The notes below the pieces were generated by a model, which worked only from the letters and a program-made list of their open reading frames with translations, had not been told where the DNA came from and searched no databases. Both the position numbers and the translations under genes were made by a program. Below, piece by piece: positions 6,481 through 12,941 of a stretch of 16,257 bases of DNA (its first letter is position 1; each line of letters starts with the position of its first letter). This DNA is from CAZCWX01 sp964502465 (lineage in GTDB: Bacteria; Desulfobacterota; Binatia; Bin18): positions 1 to 16,257 of the forward strand of contig CAZCWX010000248.1 of NCBI GenBank assembly GCA_964502465.1. The letters are read 5' to 3'.

Positions 6481-7446
6481 TTAAGGAGCATACCCCCAGA
6501 GTCTGACCACCTCCAGGGGGTCAGACTTGTGGTAAGCTACATACTTCAAGAGAGTATCAAGCCCATCGCAGGTGCGTTCCAGGTTGGTTTCCATCCCAGG
6601 AAAATCGCCCCATCCTTGGGGATTTTTTGTGTCGACGATCCAACGTAAACCACGAGTAATTGCTGATTTCCCTCGCCCATCCTTCAGAATGCGAGTGACA
6701 ACCATCAGGGAACGTGTACAGTCCATGGTATGATCGACGTTCTCGCCATCCCATGAGCCGTCTGGGGCCTGGAGTTCGTAGAGCTTTGCGGCCCCTTTTG
6801 CGCACGATTCACGTACCCCATTCACGCGGTTATCGATCACCAAGTCAGCAATCAGTGCGTCCTGGATGAGGTGTGCAGTGATCTCTACGCCGGATGGATG
6901 AAAATCGTCGTCATACCATCCTCCGTCTGGATTCTGCTGATCGATAATAAAACGAACTCCTTGTTTCCAGGCGCACTGGACGTCAGTACGGCGGTAGGTC
7001 TCACCTAAAGCCATGACAACGTTGAAAAAGCTCACGGGATGGCTGGTTGTATCAAGATCTGCCCAGCGGGGGTCTCTCCAACGACCGTCGCTTTGCTGGG
7101 TATGTAAAAAATAATCAATGGCACACCGCACCGAGTAGGTGAGTCGCTCATGGTCAAGTAAACGGTTCCCCCGGAGGAGCATAAGCCCACAGAAGGCAGA
7201 AACCCACACAGTGCTTTCTTCGTCGGCTGAGAATGGACTCCAGCCACCATCTGCATTTTGACAGTCCACCAAGGCGAGATAGTCAGAGAGAAAATCTGAG
7301 GTTGTGCGTGCGTGCAACAGTACGCGTAAGGCATGGGCAACCAGTTCCAGGTCTTGGGACCCAATAGTGAGACTCCAACCGTTTCGCTCTTGTAGGAAGA
7401 AAGCGTACTCGTCTTTAATCAGGTGATCGATCCGTTCCGGGTGCAT
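6481..7446 (-). CDS. Terpene-cyclase/prenyltransferase-like QW-repeat toroid protein
   Basis: A 321-residue protein with the repeated QW motif of the alpha/alpha toroid of squalene/oxidosqualene cyclases and prenyltransferases: QNADGGW (63-69), QSDGRW (118-123), QQNPDGGW (170-177) and QAPDGSW (226-232). It is about half the length of squalene-hopene cyclase, so it amounts to one toroid domain. Residues 130-134 read DLDTT, at the place where class II cyclases carry the DxDD proton-donor motif; DxDTT variants are known in some bacterial class II-like cyclases. The ATG has an AAGGA site. It is followed after 2 nt by the Rieske ferredoxin and preceded by the mutase/nucleotidyltransferase fusion across a repeat-filled spacer. 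It may be a cyclase of a smaller prenyl substrate or a non-catalytic toroid; the product is unknown. Confidence 0.8.
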   Translation of the reverse strand: MHPERIDHLIKDEYAFFLQERNGWSLTIGSQDLELVAHALRVLLHARTTSDFLSDYLALVDCQNADGGWSPFSADEESTVWVSAFCGLMLLRGNRLLDHERLTYSVRCAIDYFLHTQQSDGRWRDPRWADLDTTSHPVSFFNVVMALGETYRRTDVQCAWKQGVRFIIDQQNPDGGWYDDDFHPSGVEITAHLIQDALIADLVIDNRVNGVRESCAKGAAKLYELQAPDGSWDGENVDHTMDCTRSLMVVTRILKDGRGKSAITRGLRWIVDTKNPQGWGDFPGMETNLERTCDGLDTLLKYVAYHKSDPLEVVRLWGYAP

Positions 7447-7464
7447 CTGTCGTTCCTTATTCCA

Positions 7465-7498
7465 CCAGCTATCAGCATTCAGCCCTCAGCGGTCAGCC
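7465..7498 (-). repeat. GCTGANN heptad array (left arm of an inverted pair)
   Basis: On the minus strand the units are GCTGACC, GCTGAGG, GCTGAAT, GCTGATA and GCTGG, a 7-bp-period tandem array. Its CAGCGGTCAGC (plus 7487-7497) is the exact reverse complement of 7586-7596. Confidence 0.65.
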
Positions 7499-7578
7499 TC
7501 TGCGAGGAAAAGGGGAAAAGGAGGAAAAAAGAATTTTCGACTCACCGATTCTCCGGTTCCTGGTCTTCCGAGTTGAAA

Positions 7579-7599
7579 GCTGATTGCTGACCGCTGCTT
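7579..7599 (+). repeat. GCTGANN heptad array (right arm of the inverted pair)
   Basis: The plus-strand units are GCTGATT, GCTGACC and GCTGCTT, running into the stop codon of the 7598-9274 gene. With 7465-7498 they form an inverted repeat with an 11-bp perfect core and an 88-nt loop. The transcript could fold into a hairpin between the two genes. Confidence 0.6.
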
Positions 7600-9274
7600 A
7601 TTTCACCTTCGCCCAGGCGCGGCGGTAATCTTCAAAAGTATCAATCTCCAGCCAACCTTTGTAAATATCTACGCATGCCACCCCTCCGCCACAATCGACA
7701 ATCTCCTGCAACATATCGGTAAATGCCGCCTTTTCCAGAGAGTCCGCTTCATGGAAGCTGCGTTCCTGGAAACGCTGATGGGTCTGATGATAGACCGTGC
7801 GCAGCAAGCGTGCCCCTTCTTCCGAGAACATTGCTAAGCCAACAAACTCTCCATCCGCTTCATTAGGAGACAGATGTCGGCCGATGTGGGCAAGGGTGGT
7901 CCCTTCTGCAGTTGGTAGAAAGCGATACCCAGTCTGAGGCGGTTGATGTGTCCTCACCAGATCGGGCTTCCTCGTGCGCAGCTCTTCTTGCGTGTGCACG
8001 TGGTCGTTCCAGGCTCGGTCCACCACAATGCTGATATCAGCCTGTGACTTGAGCAGTTTTTCTACAATAGCCGGGTCAAAAATGATATCAGAGTAGAGAA
8101 ACAGAAACCGCTTATCCATTTCTGCTTCGGCAAGAAAAAGAGAGACGAGTTCTCCTGTGTCACGGAAGCGGTCATTGTCATAATAGCGGACATTAGGGAG
8201 GTTAATCTGTTCCTTCCGGTAGCCTCGGACTACCACAATGTCTTTGACCCCGCAATCGTTAAGAGCTTGAATCTGACGTTCTAAGATCGTCTGACCTTTT
8301 ATTTCGAGCATCGCTTTGGGGCGGTCTTCGATCAGTGGCATGAGTGCCTCCTCAAAACCGGCAGCAATGATAATCGCTGTAACATTGTGTCCACCAGGTA
8401 GGAGGAACTTTTGTTCATTCTCTTGTAGAGCAGGTACTCCAACCAGTTCGTAAATTTCAGGTAAAGGAGCAATGTACTCATCCACTGCTGCCGGCCGGCC
8501 TGCGCGTTTGAGCATAATCAGGGCCTCACGCATTGCCTTGACTGCGGCGCGCAGTGCCTGATTGGCAAAAATGACGAGCTTAAAGCCAGCGGCGGCGAGG
8601 TCATTCGCAGTAATACCAGCGTAAGTCGTCGGCACTGCTACAAGAGGACAGCGATCATCCCATGCTGCGGTGAAGTCTCTCAACTCGTCAAAGGTCGAGG
8701 ACTTCGAATGGACGAGGACAGCATCGGCTCCAGCCTCAGCATAAGCACGCGCGCGCTTCAGAGCCTCTTGCATACCCCAACCGGCGATAAGTGCCTCGGT
8801 GCGAGCGATGACGACGAAATCCGGATCGCTCTGAGCAGCCTTGGCCGCTTGAATTTTGCGGGCGTGCTCTTCAACGGGCACCAGTTCGCGCCGTACTCCC
8901 GCGTAGAAGCTGCATCGTTTGGGAAAAATATTGTCTTCGATGCAAATTCCAGCAACACCTGCACGTTCATACTCCGCAACGGTACGCATGACGTTAATGG
9001 CGTTGCCGAAGCCATTGTCACAGTCAGCGATAACTGGGATACGGATTGCGTCGATCATGCGCCGTACGGCTTCAAGGGTTTCACTCATAGTGAGAATATT
9101 GGCATCCGGTAATGCATTCACCGCAGAAATGCCGAACCCGCTTGCCCAGATGGCATCAAAACCAGCTTCCTCGGCGAGCTTGGCAGATAAAGCATCATGA
9201 GCGCCCAGGACTAACGCTGGTCCTGGGCGGCAAAGCAGGGCACGAAGTTGAGCACTCACTGAAGGTGTGGGCAT
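7598..9274 (-). CDS. PEP mutase/isocitrate lyase-superfamily domain fused to a nucleotidyltransferase-like domain
   Basis: The 558-residue product starts at the ATG at 9274; a TTG at 9283 would add 3 residues. Residues 1-285 form a PEP-mutase-like barrel: WASGFGIS (43-50), DCDNGFGN (84-91, metal Asp), ARTEALIAGWG (157-167) and VHSK (188-191). The superfamily loop reads EDNIFPKRCS (113-122). Canonical mutases read EDKxxxxxNS, so Lys is replaced by N115 and Asn by C121; a Cys here is the general acid of isocitrate and methylisocitrate lyases. Residues about 298-558 resemble sugar-phosphate/phosphonate nucleotidyltransferases (DRPKAML, ILERQI, SDIIFD with D396, C-terminal EIDTFED). However, the GxGxR nucleotide loop after AAG (304-306) is replaced by FEEAL. 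The fusion recalls phosphonate biosynthesis enzymes joining PEP mutase and a CTP transferase, but mutase activity is doubtful. No phosphonopyruvate decarboxylase is nearby. Confidence 0.82.
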   Translation of the reverse strand: MPTPSVSAQLRALLCRPGPALVLGAHDALSAKLAEEAGFDAIWASGFGISAVNALPDANILTMSETLEAVRRMIDAIRIPVIADCDNGFGNAINVMRTVAEYERAGVAGICIEDNIFPKRCSFYAGVRRELVPVEEHARKIQAAKAAQSDPDFVVIARTEALIAGWGMQEALKRARAYAEAGADAVLVHSKSSTFDELRDFTAAWDDRCPLVAVPTTYAGITANDLAAAGFKLVIFANQALRAAVKAMREALIMLKRAGRPAAVDEYIAPLPEIYELVGVPALQENEQKFLLPGGHNVTAIIIAAGFEEALMPLIEDRPKAMLEIKGQTILERQIQALNDCGVKDIVVVRGYRKEQINLPNVRYYDNDRFRDTGELVSLFLAEAEMDKRFLFLYSDIIFDPAIVEKLLKSQADISIVVDRAWNDHVHTQEELRTRKPDLVRTHQPPQTGYRFLPTAEGTTLAHIGRHLSPNEADGEFVGLAMFSEEGARLLRTVYHQTHQRFQERSFHEADSLEKAAFTDMLQEIVDCGGGVACVDIYKGWLEIDTFEDYRRAWAKVK

Positions 9275-9283
9275 AATGGGCAA

Positions 9284-9312
9284 ACTATACGGTCTCAGGT
9301 ATAGAGCCGCAA
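9284..9312 (-). promoter_or_regulatory. Candidate promoter of the mutase-like gene
   Basis: On the minus strand, TTGCGG (9312-9307), a 17-nt spacer and TATAGT (9289-9284) lie 9 nt before the ATG at 9274. The -10 match is good and the -35 match weak. A transcript from here would be almost leaderless, which fits the absence of a Shine-Dalgarno site. Confidence 0.35.
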
Positions 9313-9370
9313 GACCCTGAACCTGTGACAGTTCTTGGTCCCGCTAAAGTCAGCAAAGACAATTCTCAAC

Positions 9371-9454
9371 TCAGGACCGAAGTTTCATTAGTCGCTGCAC
9401 ATGGGCTTTGTCCGCCATAATGTCATTCCGCGCTGCCAGTAAGACCCTAGCCAT
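9371..9454 (-). CDS. Possible 27-residue ORF between the nuclease and mutase-like genes
   Basis: An ATG at 9454 preceded by GAGGA (5-nt spacing) opens a 27-codon frame ending in TGA at 9371-9373. The frame stays open upstream to about 9535, with a TTG at 9514. The predicted peptide is helical and basic (MARVLLAARND at the start, LMKLRS at the end). It resembles nothing I recognise. It could be a small protein, the remnant of a longer gene, or chance. The rest of 9284-9540 shows no gene. Confidence 0.22.
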   Translation of the reverse strand: MARVLLAARNDIMADKAHVQRLMKLRS

Positions 9455-9540
9455 ACTATCCTCATAGTGGGGCAATGTTTTCTCAATCTGAGATGCTCGC
9501 AGGGAAACCGTCAAGAGCTTTGCTGCTTCAAAGGTTCAAC

Positions 9541-11424
9541 TCATTGCAGATCTCGGAGGGCGCTCTCAATCTCGTCAAGGCGGTCCTCGAGCACTGACGG
9601 ATTGTCGATCGGAAAGATAGCACTTTGGGAACGGTCGGGATCACGCAACCAAGCCGCGAGAATCACACTGGAGTCGATCTCTTCTGGTCGCAACGGAGTA
9701 TCCCGGTCAAGTGCAAACTGCTCTCGCGTTAGAGCAGCGAGACACGCCAGATCCTCACGTGTTCGGACCGGACCGCTAGCAATCAGACGGCCATTGAGGA
9801 CCAAATACGCCTGCGCCGCGCCAGGCTCTCGACTTGGGAGTAGAAGGAATGCGTGGGCCCGAGTCACGATCCAATGAAAGCGAGAATGAAGGTGCAGGAT
9901 TTGATCAAGGAGCTGGATATCATGCTGGATACGAGCAGCACTCTCGAAACGTAGATCCTTGGCCAGACGGTCTCGTTTTGTCAAGAGCGCGTCGCGCAGG
10001 CTGGTATCTTCACCATTCACAAAACGGAGGAAGGCTGTGACCTGCTCTCTATACGCTTCGCGTAAGACGCGCATTGCGCACGGCGCCATACAAGCGCCAA
10101 TCTGGCCGCTTACACAAGGGGAAAAAGTGAGATCGGGGATCAAATTGCCGTGGCAGGTGCGGAGGCCGAACAGCCGGGCGAGCAATCGCTGCGCCTTTTC
10201 AGCAAAATCCCGACTGTGAAATGGGCCGATATAAAGCACCCGGTCGCTCGCAGGCTTGGCAGTGACTGCCAGACGTGGGTAAGGGTGACTGACTGTGAGC
10301 TTGAGAAAAGCGACCCGGGGGAGGTGCTTCGACAGGCGGTTGTATGGGGGTTTGAGGGTGCGGATTAACTCGGCTTCACGCAGGGCAGCCTCCAACTCTG
10401 AGCCGGTCTGCTCGTGGGTAACCTCACGGACATTGCGCACAAGGTCGAGCACTTTGTCGCTGTGGTTTGAGGAGTTGGTGAAATAAGACGAAACCCGACG
10501 ACGCAGATTCTTGGCCTTGCCGATGTAAAGCAGACAGCCTTCGCCATCGAGCATGCGGTAGACTCCAGGGCTATCAGGCAGGTGCGCAAGAGTGGGCCGG
10601 GGCAAGAAGAACTCGAAACGCCGTCCATCGCGAGCACTATTCTGAAAATCGAGCACCTCGCCGAGAGTTCTCGTACCTTGGGCGAGGAGTTTTTCCAGAA
10701 GAATGAGGAAAACTTCAGCAGTGATACGAGCATCACCTTGCGCACGGTGGCGACCTGAACAAGACACGCCGAGGCTTGAGGCAACAGCGTCGAGTGAACG
10801 GGAACGGAGTCCGGGGAGAAGCCGCCGGGCAAGGCGTAAGGTGCAGAGTGAAGGATTGAGGAGCGGAGTGGAGAGGAGACGAAGAGCGTCAAAGTTGAGA
10901 AATCCACGATCAAAGTCCGCATTGTGGGCAACGATCGGTGCGGAGCCAAGAAATGTCCACAGTTGTGGAAAAATGGCGTCAATGCGTAATTGATCATATA
11001 ACATATCATCGGTAATGCCTGTTAGTCGAGTGACCGCCAATGGGACGCGCCTGCCCGGGTTCACGAGAGCATGGAATTCTGCGCTTGGGCAGCTATTTTT
11101 GATCCGTACTGCTGCGATTTCGGTGATTGCCGCCGCACCAGGCTTGAGGCCGGTGGTTTCCAAGTCGATGATAACAAACTCAGTGTGTTGTATGGACTGG
11201 TGCAGGGCACTGTGAACGGTCGCATGCCAGCGGTTCGTGGCAGGATCGTAAAAGAAACAGGGGTCCGCTCCCAATGCGGAGTGCAGGAAGCGAGAACCAA
11301 ACTCGAAGTTGCACTCAGGTTGGGTTCCAGGACCTGCTGCGGAAGTAAAGAGGAGGCCCAACAACTCTACTGGAGTTGCACCACCAGACCGCTGGACCAG
11401 ATAGTCGTATAATTTCTGCCTCAC
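9541..11424 (-). CDS. DEDDh exonuclease fused to UvrC/Cho-like GIY-YIG nuclease
   Basis: A 627-residue two-nuclease fusion. After an ~80-residue N-terminal region, a DnaQ-type DEDDh 3'-5' exonuclease domain spans about 83-245: IIDLETTGL (D87, E89), HNADFD (167-172) and HRAQGD (H226, D231). A GIY-YIG endonuclease domain follows at about 284-365, with GVY (287-289), YIG (300-302), the basic GKAKNLRRR stretch and an E-rich helix. A UVR motif (LRFESAARIQHDIQLLDQI) lies near residues 487-505, and CMAPC-like cysteines precede it. The C-terminal RNase H-like and helix-hairpin-helix domains of UvrC are absent, so this is Cho-like and not a standard UvrC. DnaQ-GIY-YIG fusions are known in other bacteria and are assigned to repair by similarity. 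It starts at a GTG, since an in-frame stop lies five codons upstream. It is downstream of tldE on the same strand. Confidence 0.88.
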   Translation of the reverse strand: MRQKLYDYLVQRSGGATPVELLGLLFTSAAGPGTQPECNFEFGSRFLHSALGADPCFFYDPATNRWHATVHSALHQSIQHTEFVIIDLETTGLKPGAAAITEIAAVRIKNSCPSAEFHALVNPGRRVPLAVTRLTGITDDMLYDQLRIDAIFPQLWTFLGSAPIVAHNADFDRGFLNFDALRLLSTPLLNPSLCTLRLARRLLPGLRSRSLDAVASSLGVSCSGRHRAQGDARITAEVFLILLEKLLAQGTRTLGEVLDFQNSARDGRRFEFFLPRPTLAHLPDSPGVYRMLDGEGCLLYIGKAKNLRRRVSSYFTNSSNHSDKVLDLVRNVREVTHEQTGSELEAALREAELIRTLKPPYNRLSKHLPRVAFLKLTVSHPYPRLAVTAKPASDRVLYIGPFHSRDFAEKAQRLLARLFGLRTCHGNLIPDLTFSPCVSGQIGACMAPCAMRVLREAYREQVTAFLRFVNGEDTSLRDALLTKRDRLAKDLRFESAARIQHDIQLLDQILHLHSRFHWIVTRAHAFLLLPSREPGAAQAYLVLNGRLIASGPVRTREDLACLAALTREQFALDRDTPLRPEEIDSSVILAAWLRDPDRSQSAIFPIDNPSVLEDRLDEIESALRDLQ

Positions 11425-11564
11425 TGTCGTGCAGATCTAAGCCGTGAGCGTGAGCAAGCGGTTTTTACCAATACACCGACCAATGTGAACAATGTCCGTT
11501 TGTGCTTCAGCAGGCTTAGCGCGAACGAGTTTTCCATTTCCTTAACGATTGCAGCGCGAAGCAT
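11421..11564 (-). CDS. Possible 47-residue ORF overlapping the nuclease start
   Basis: An ATG at 11564 opens 47 codons ending in a TGA at 11421-11423. That stop overlaps the GTG start of the nuclease gene as GTGA, a common translational-coupling layout. The peptide has a short hydrophobic middle (FTLVGVLV) and an Arg/Ser-rich basic tail, with one Cys. The upstream ribosome site is weak (CGAGAAT). I do not recognise it; it may be a leader ORF, a small protein or chance. It fills most of the tldE-nuclease spacer. Confidence 0.28.
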   Translation of the reverse strand: MLRAAIVKEMENSFALSLLKHKRTLFTLVGVLVKTACSRSRLRSARQ

Positions 11565-11591
11565 ATTCTCGGTTCTTAAGTGAAGCGTTCG

Positions 11592-12932
11592 TTACTCTCC
11601 GGCAATGGTCATACGTGCAATCTTCAACGTAGGCGCGGCAATGGTGCCGCGCAGTTCCAGGTCATTCCCAATCACCTCTATCTTCTGAAACATATCGAGG
11701 AGGTTCCCGGCAATCGTAATTTCCTCTACTGGATAGGCGAGATCTCCATTCTCAATCCATAGTCCAACTGCTCCGCGGGAATAATCCCCCGTAACCGGAT
11801 TCACACCAAATCCTGACAGCTCAGAGACATAGAGACCAGAGTGGACCGAGCGAATAATCTCTTCTGGTGAAGTCACTCCAGGTTTGAGAAAAAAGTTCGT
11901 TGGGCCAGCAACAGGAGCGTCAGCAAAGGATCGACTCGCGTTGCCAGTAGACTGGAGTCCAAGTTTGCGGGCTGAGTATGTATCGAGGAGATAACTAGTC
12001 AGAATACCATCTTCGATTACCGAGGTGCGGCGAGTAGGAAGGCCTTCTCCGTCAAACGGTTTCGAGCCCAGCGCTGTAGGAATGCGGGCATTATCATCAA
12101 TCGATATACAAGCTGCAGCGACTTGTGTTCCAAGCTTGTCCAACAAGAAAGAGGTCTTGCGGTAAAGAGCTGAGCCCGAAACCGCACCCGCGAGGTGACG
12201 AAGTAAACTTGCAGCCGTTTCTGGATCGAACACCACCGGAGCCTCTTGGGTTTTGACCCGTCTTGCTCCAAGACGGCGTACAGTGCGTTCTGCAGCTTTT
12301 TTCCCGACCATAGCAGCCGACTCTAAGCCGTTCAGTTTGCGATGCGAGGAATACCAGTAATCGCGTTGCATTGCGCCATTCTGCTGAGCGACTGGAACGG
12401 CACTGAGAGAAAAGCTTGTTGTATAATAGCGTCCGAGGAAACCAAACGAATTGGCATAAAGCACCTCACGGGAGCTATGAGAAAATTCTGCTCCCTCGGA
12501 GTTAGTGATTCGAGGATCTAAACTTAACGCAGCTGACTCAGCTTCACATGCTAACGCAATTTTTTCTTCTGGGGTGAGGTTTGCATTGAAGTCGGCAAGG
12601 TCGAGGTCGGGAAAATCCTTAGCGAAGTCCTCTGGAGAGGGCAAACCAGAAATCTCATCTGCTGCGGTTGCTTTGGCTAGCTTAACAGTCTCCTCGACCA
12701 ATACGCTGAGGGCCTCAAGGCTGAAATCTGAGGTTGAGGTGATCGCACTCCTAGAGCCGACAAAGATGCGGAGGCCCAGGCGTTTCTCTCGAGCGTTGTG
12801 GACCTTCTCTACTTCTCCCAAGCGGACACTCGCAGAGAAAGATTCTCCTGTAGCAATAAGGATATCTCCTGCTGTTCCGCCAAGATGTCTGGCTTGTTGA
12901 AGCGCTTCTGTAGCAAAGTTTTCGAGTTGCAT
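11592..12932 (-). CDS. tldE: TldE/PmbA-family metallopeptidase partner subunit
   Basis: A 446-residue protein of normal TldE/PmbA length. TldE pairs with TldD in a cytoplasmic heterodimer that degrades unfolded or modified peptides; in E. coli it matures microcin B17 and cleaves CcdA. Family segments seen are the N-terminal ETVKLAKA-type helix region, VVFDPETAASLLRHLAGAVSG in the middle, GEGLPTRRTSVIEDGIL, SYLLDTYSARKLGLQSTGNASR, and the C-terminal SGFGVNPVTGDYSRGAVGLWIENG block. As expected for this subunit there is no HExxxH zinc motif; TldD supplies it. It starts 9 nt after the tldD stop, so the two are co-transcribed and made together. The family assignment is secure; the substrate is unknown. 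Confidence 0.93.
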   Translation of the reverse strand: MQLENFATEALQQARHLGGTAGDILIATGESFSASVRLGEVEKVHNAREKRLGLRIFVGSRSAITSTSDFSLEALSVLVEETVKLAKATAADEISGLPSPEDFAKDFPDLDLADFNANLTPEEKIALACEAESAALSLDPRITNSEGAEFSHSSREVLYANSFGFLGRYYTTSFSLSAVPVAQQNGAMQRDYWYSSHRKLNGLESAAMVGKKAAERTVRRLGARRVKTQEAPVVFDPETAASLLRHLAGAVSGSALYRKTSFLLDKLGTQVAAACISIDDNARIPTALGSKPFDGEGLPTRRTSVIEDGILTSYLLDTYSARKLGLQSTGNASRSFADAPVAGPTNFFLKPGVTSPEEIIRSVHSGLYVSELSGFGVNPVTGDYSRGAVGLWIENGDLAYPVEEITIAGNLLDMFQKIEVIGNDLELRGTIAAPTLKIARMTIAGE

Positions 12933-12941
12933 CTGTTCCCC

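Noticed and set aside
1902..7600. CRISPR array, considered because of the repeated intergenic units
   Set aside because: The units are 7 bp, degenerate and contiguous, with no 25-35 bp repeats, no spacers and no cas genes.
8708..9200. Plus-strand frames of 93 and 134 codons
   Set aside because: Antisense shadows of the mutase-like domain, whose motifs are all on the minus strand.
7598..9274. Plain annotation as phosphoenolpyruvate mutase (aepX/pepM)
   Set aside because: The diagnostic Lys and Asn of the EDK...NS loop are replaced by Asn and Cys, and no phosphonopyruvate decarboxylase is present, so the symbol is not justified.
9541..11424. Annotation as full UvrC or as DNA polymerase III epsilon
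   Set aside because: It has both an exonuclease and a GIY-YIG domain but lacks UvrC's RNase H-like and helix-hairpin-helix parts; neither single name fits.
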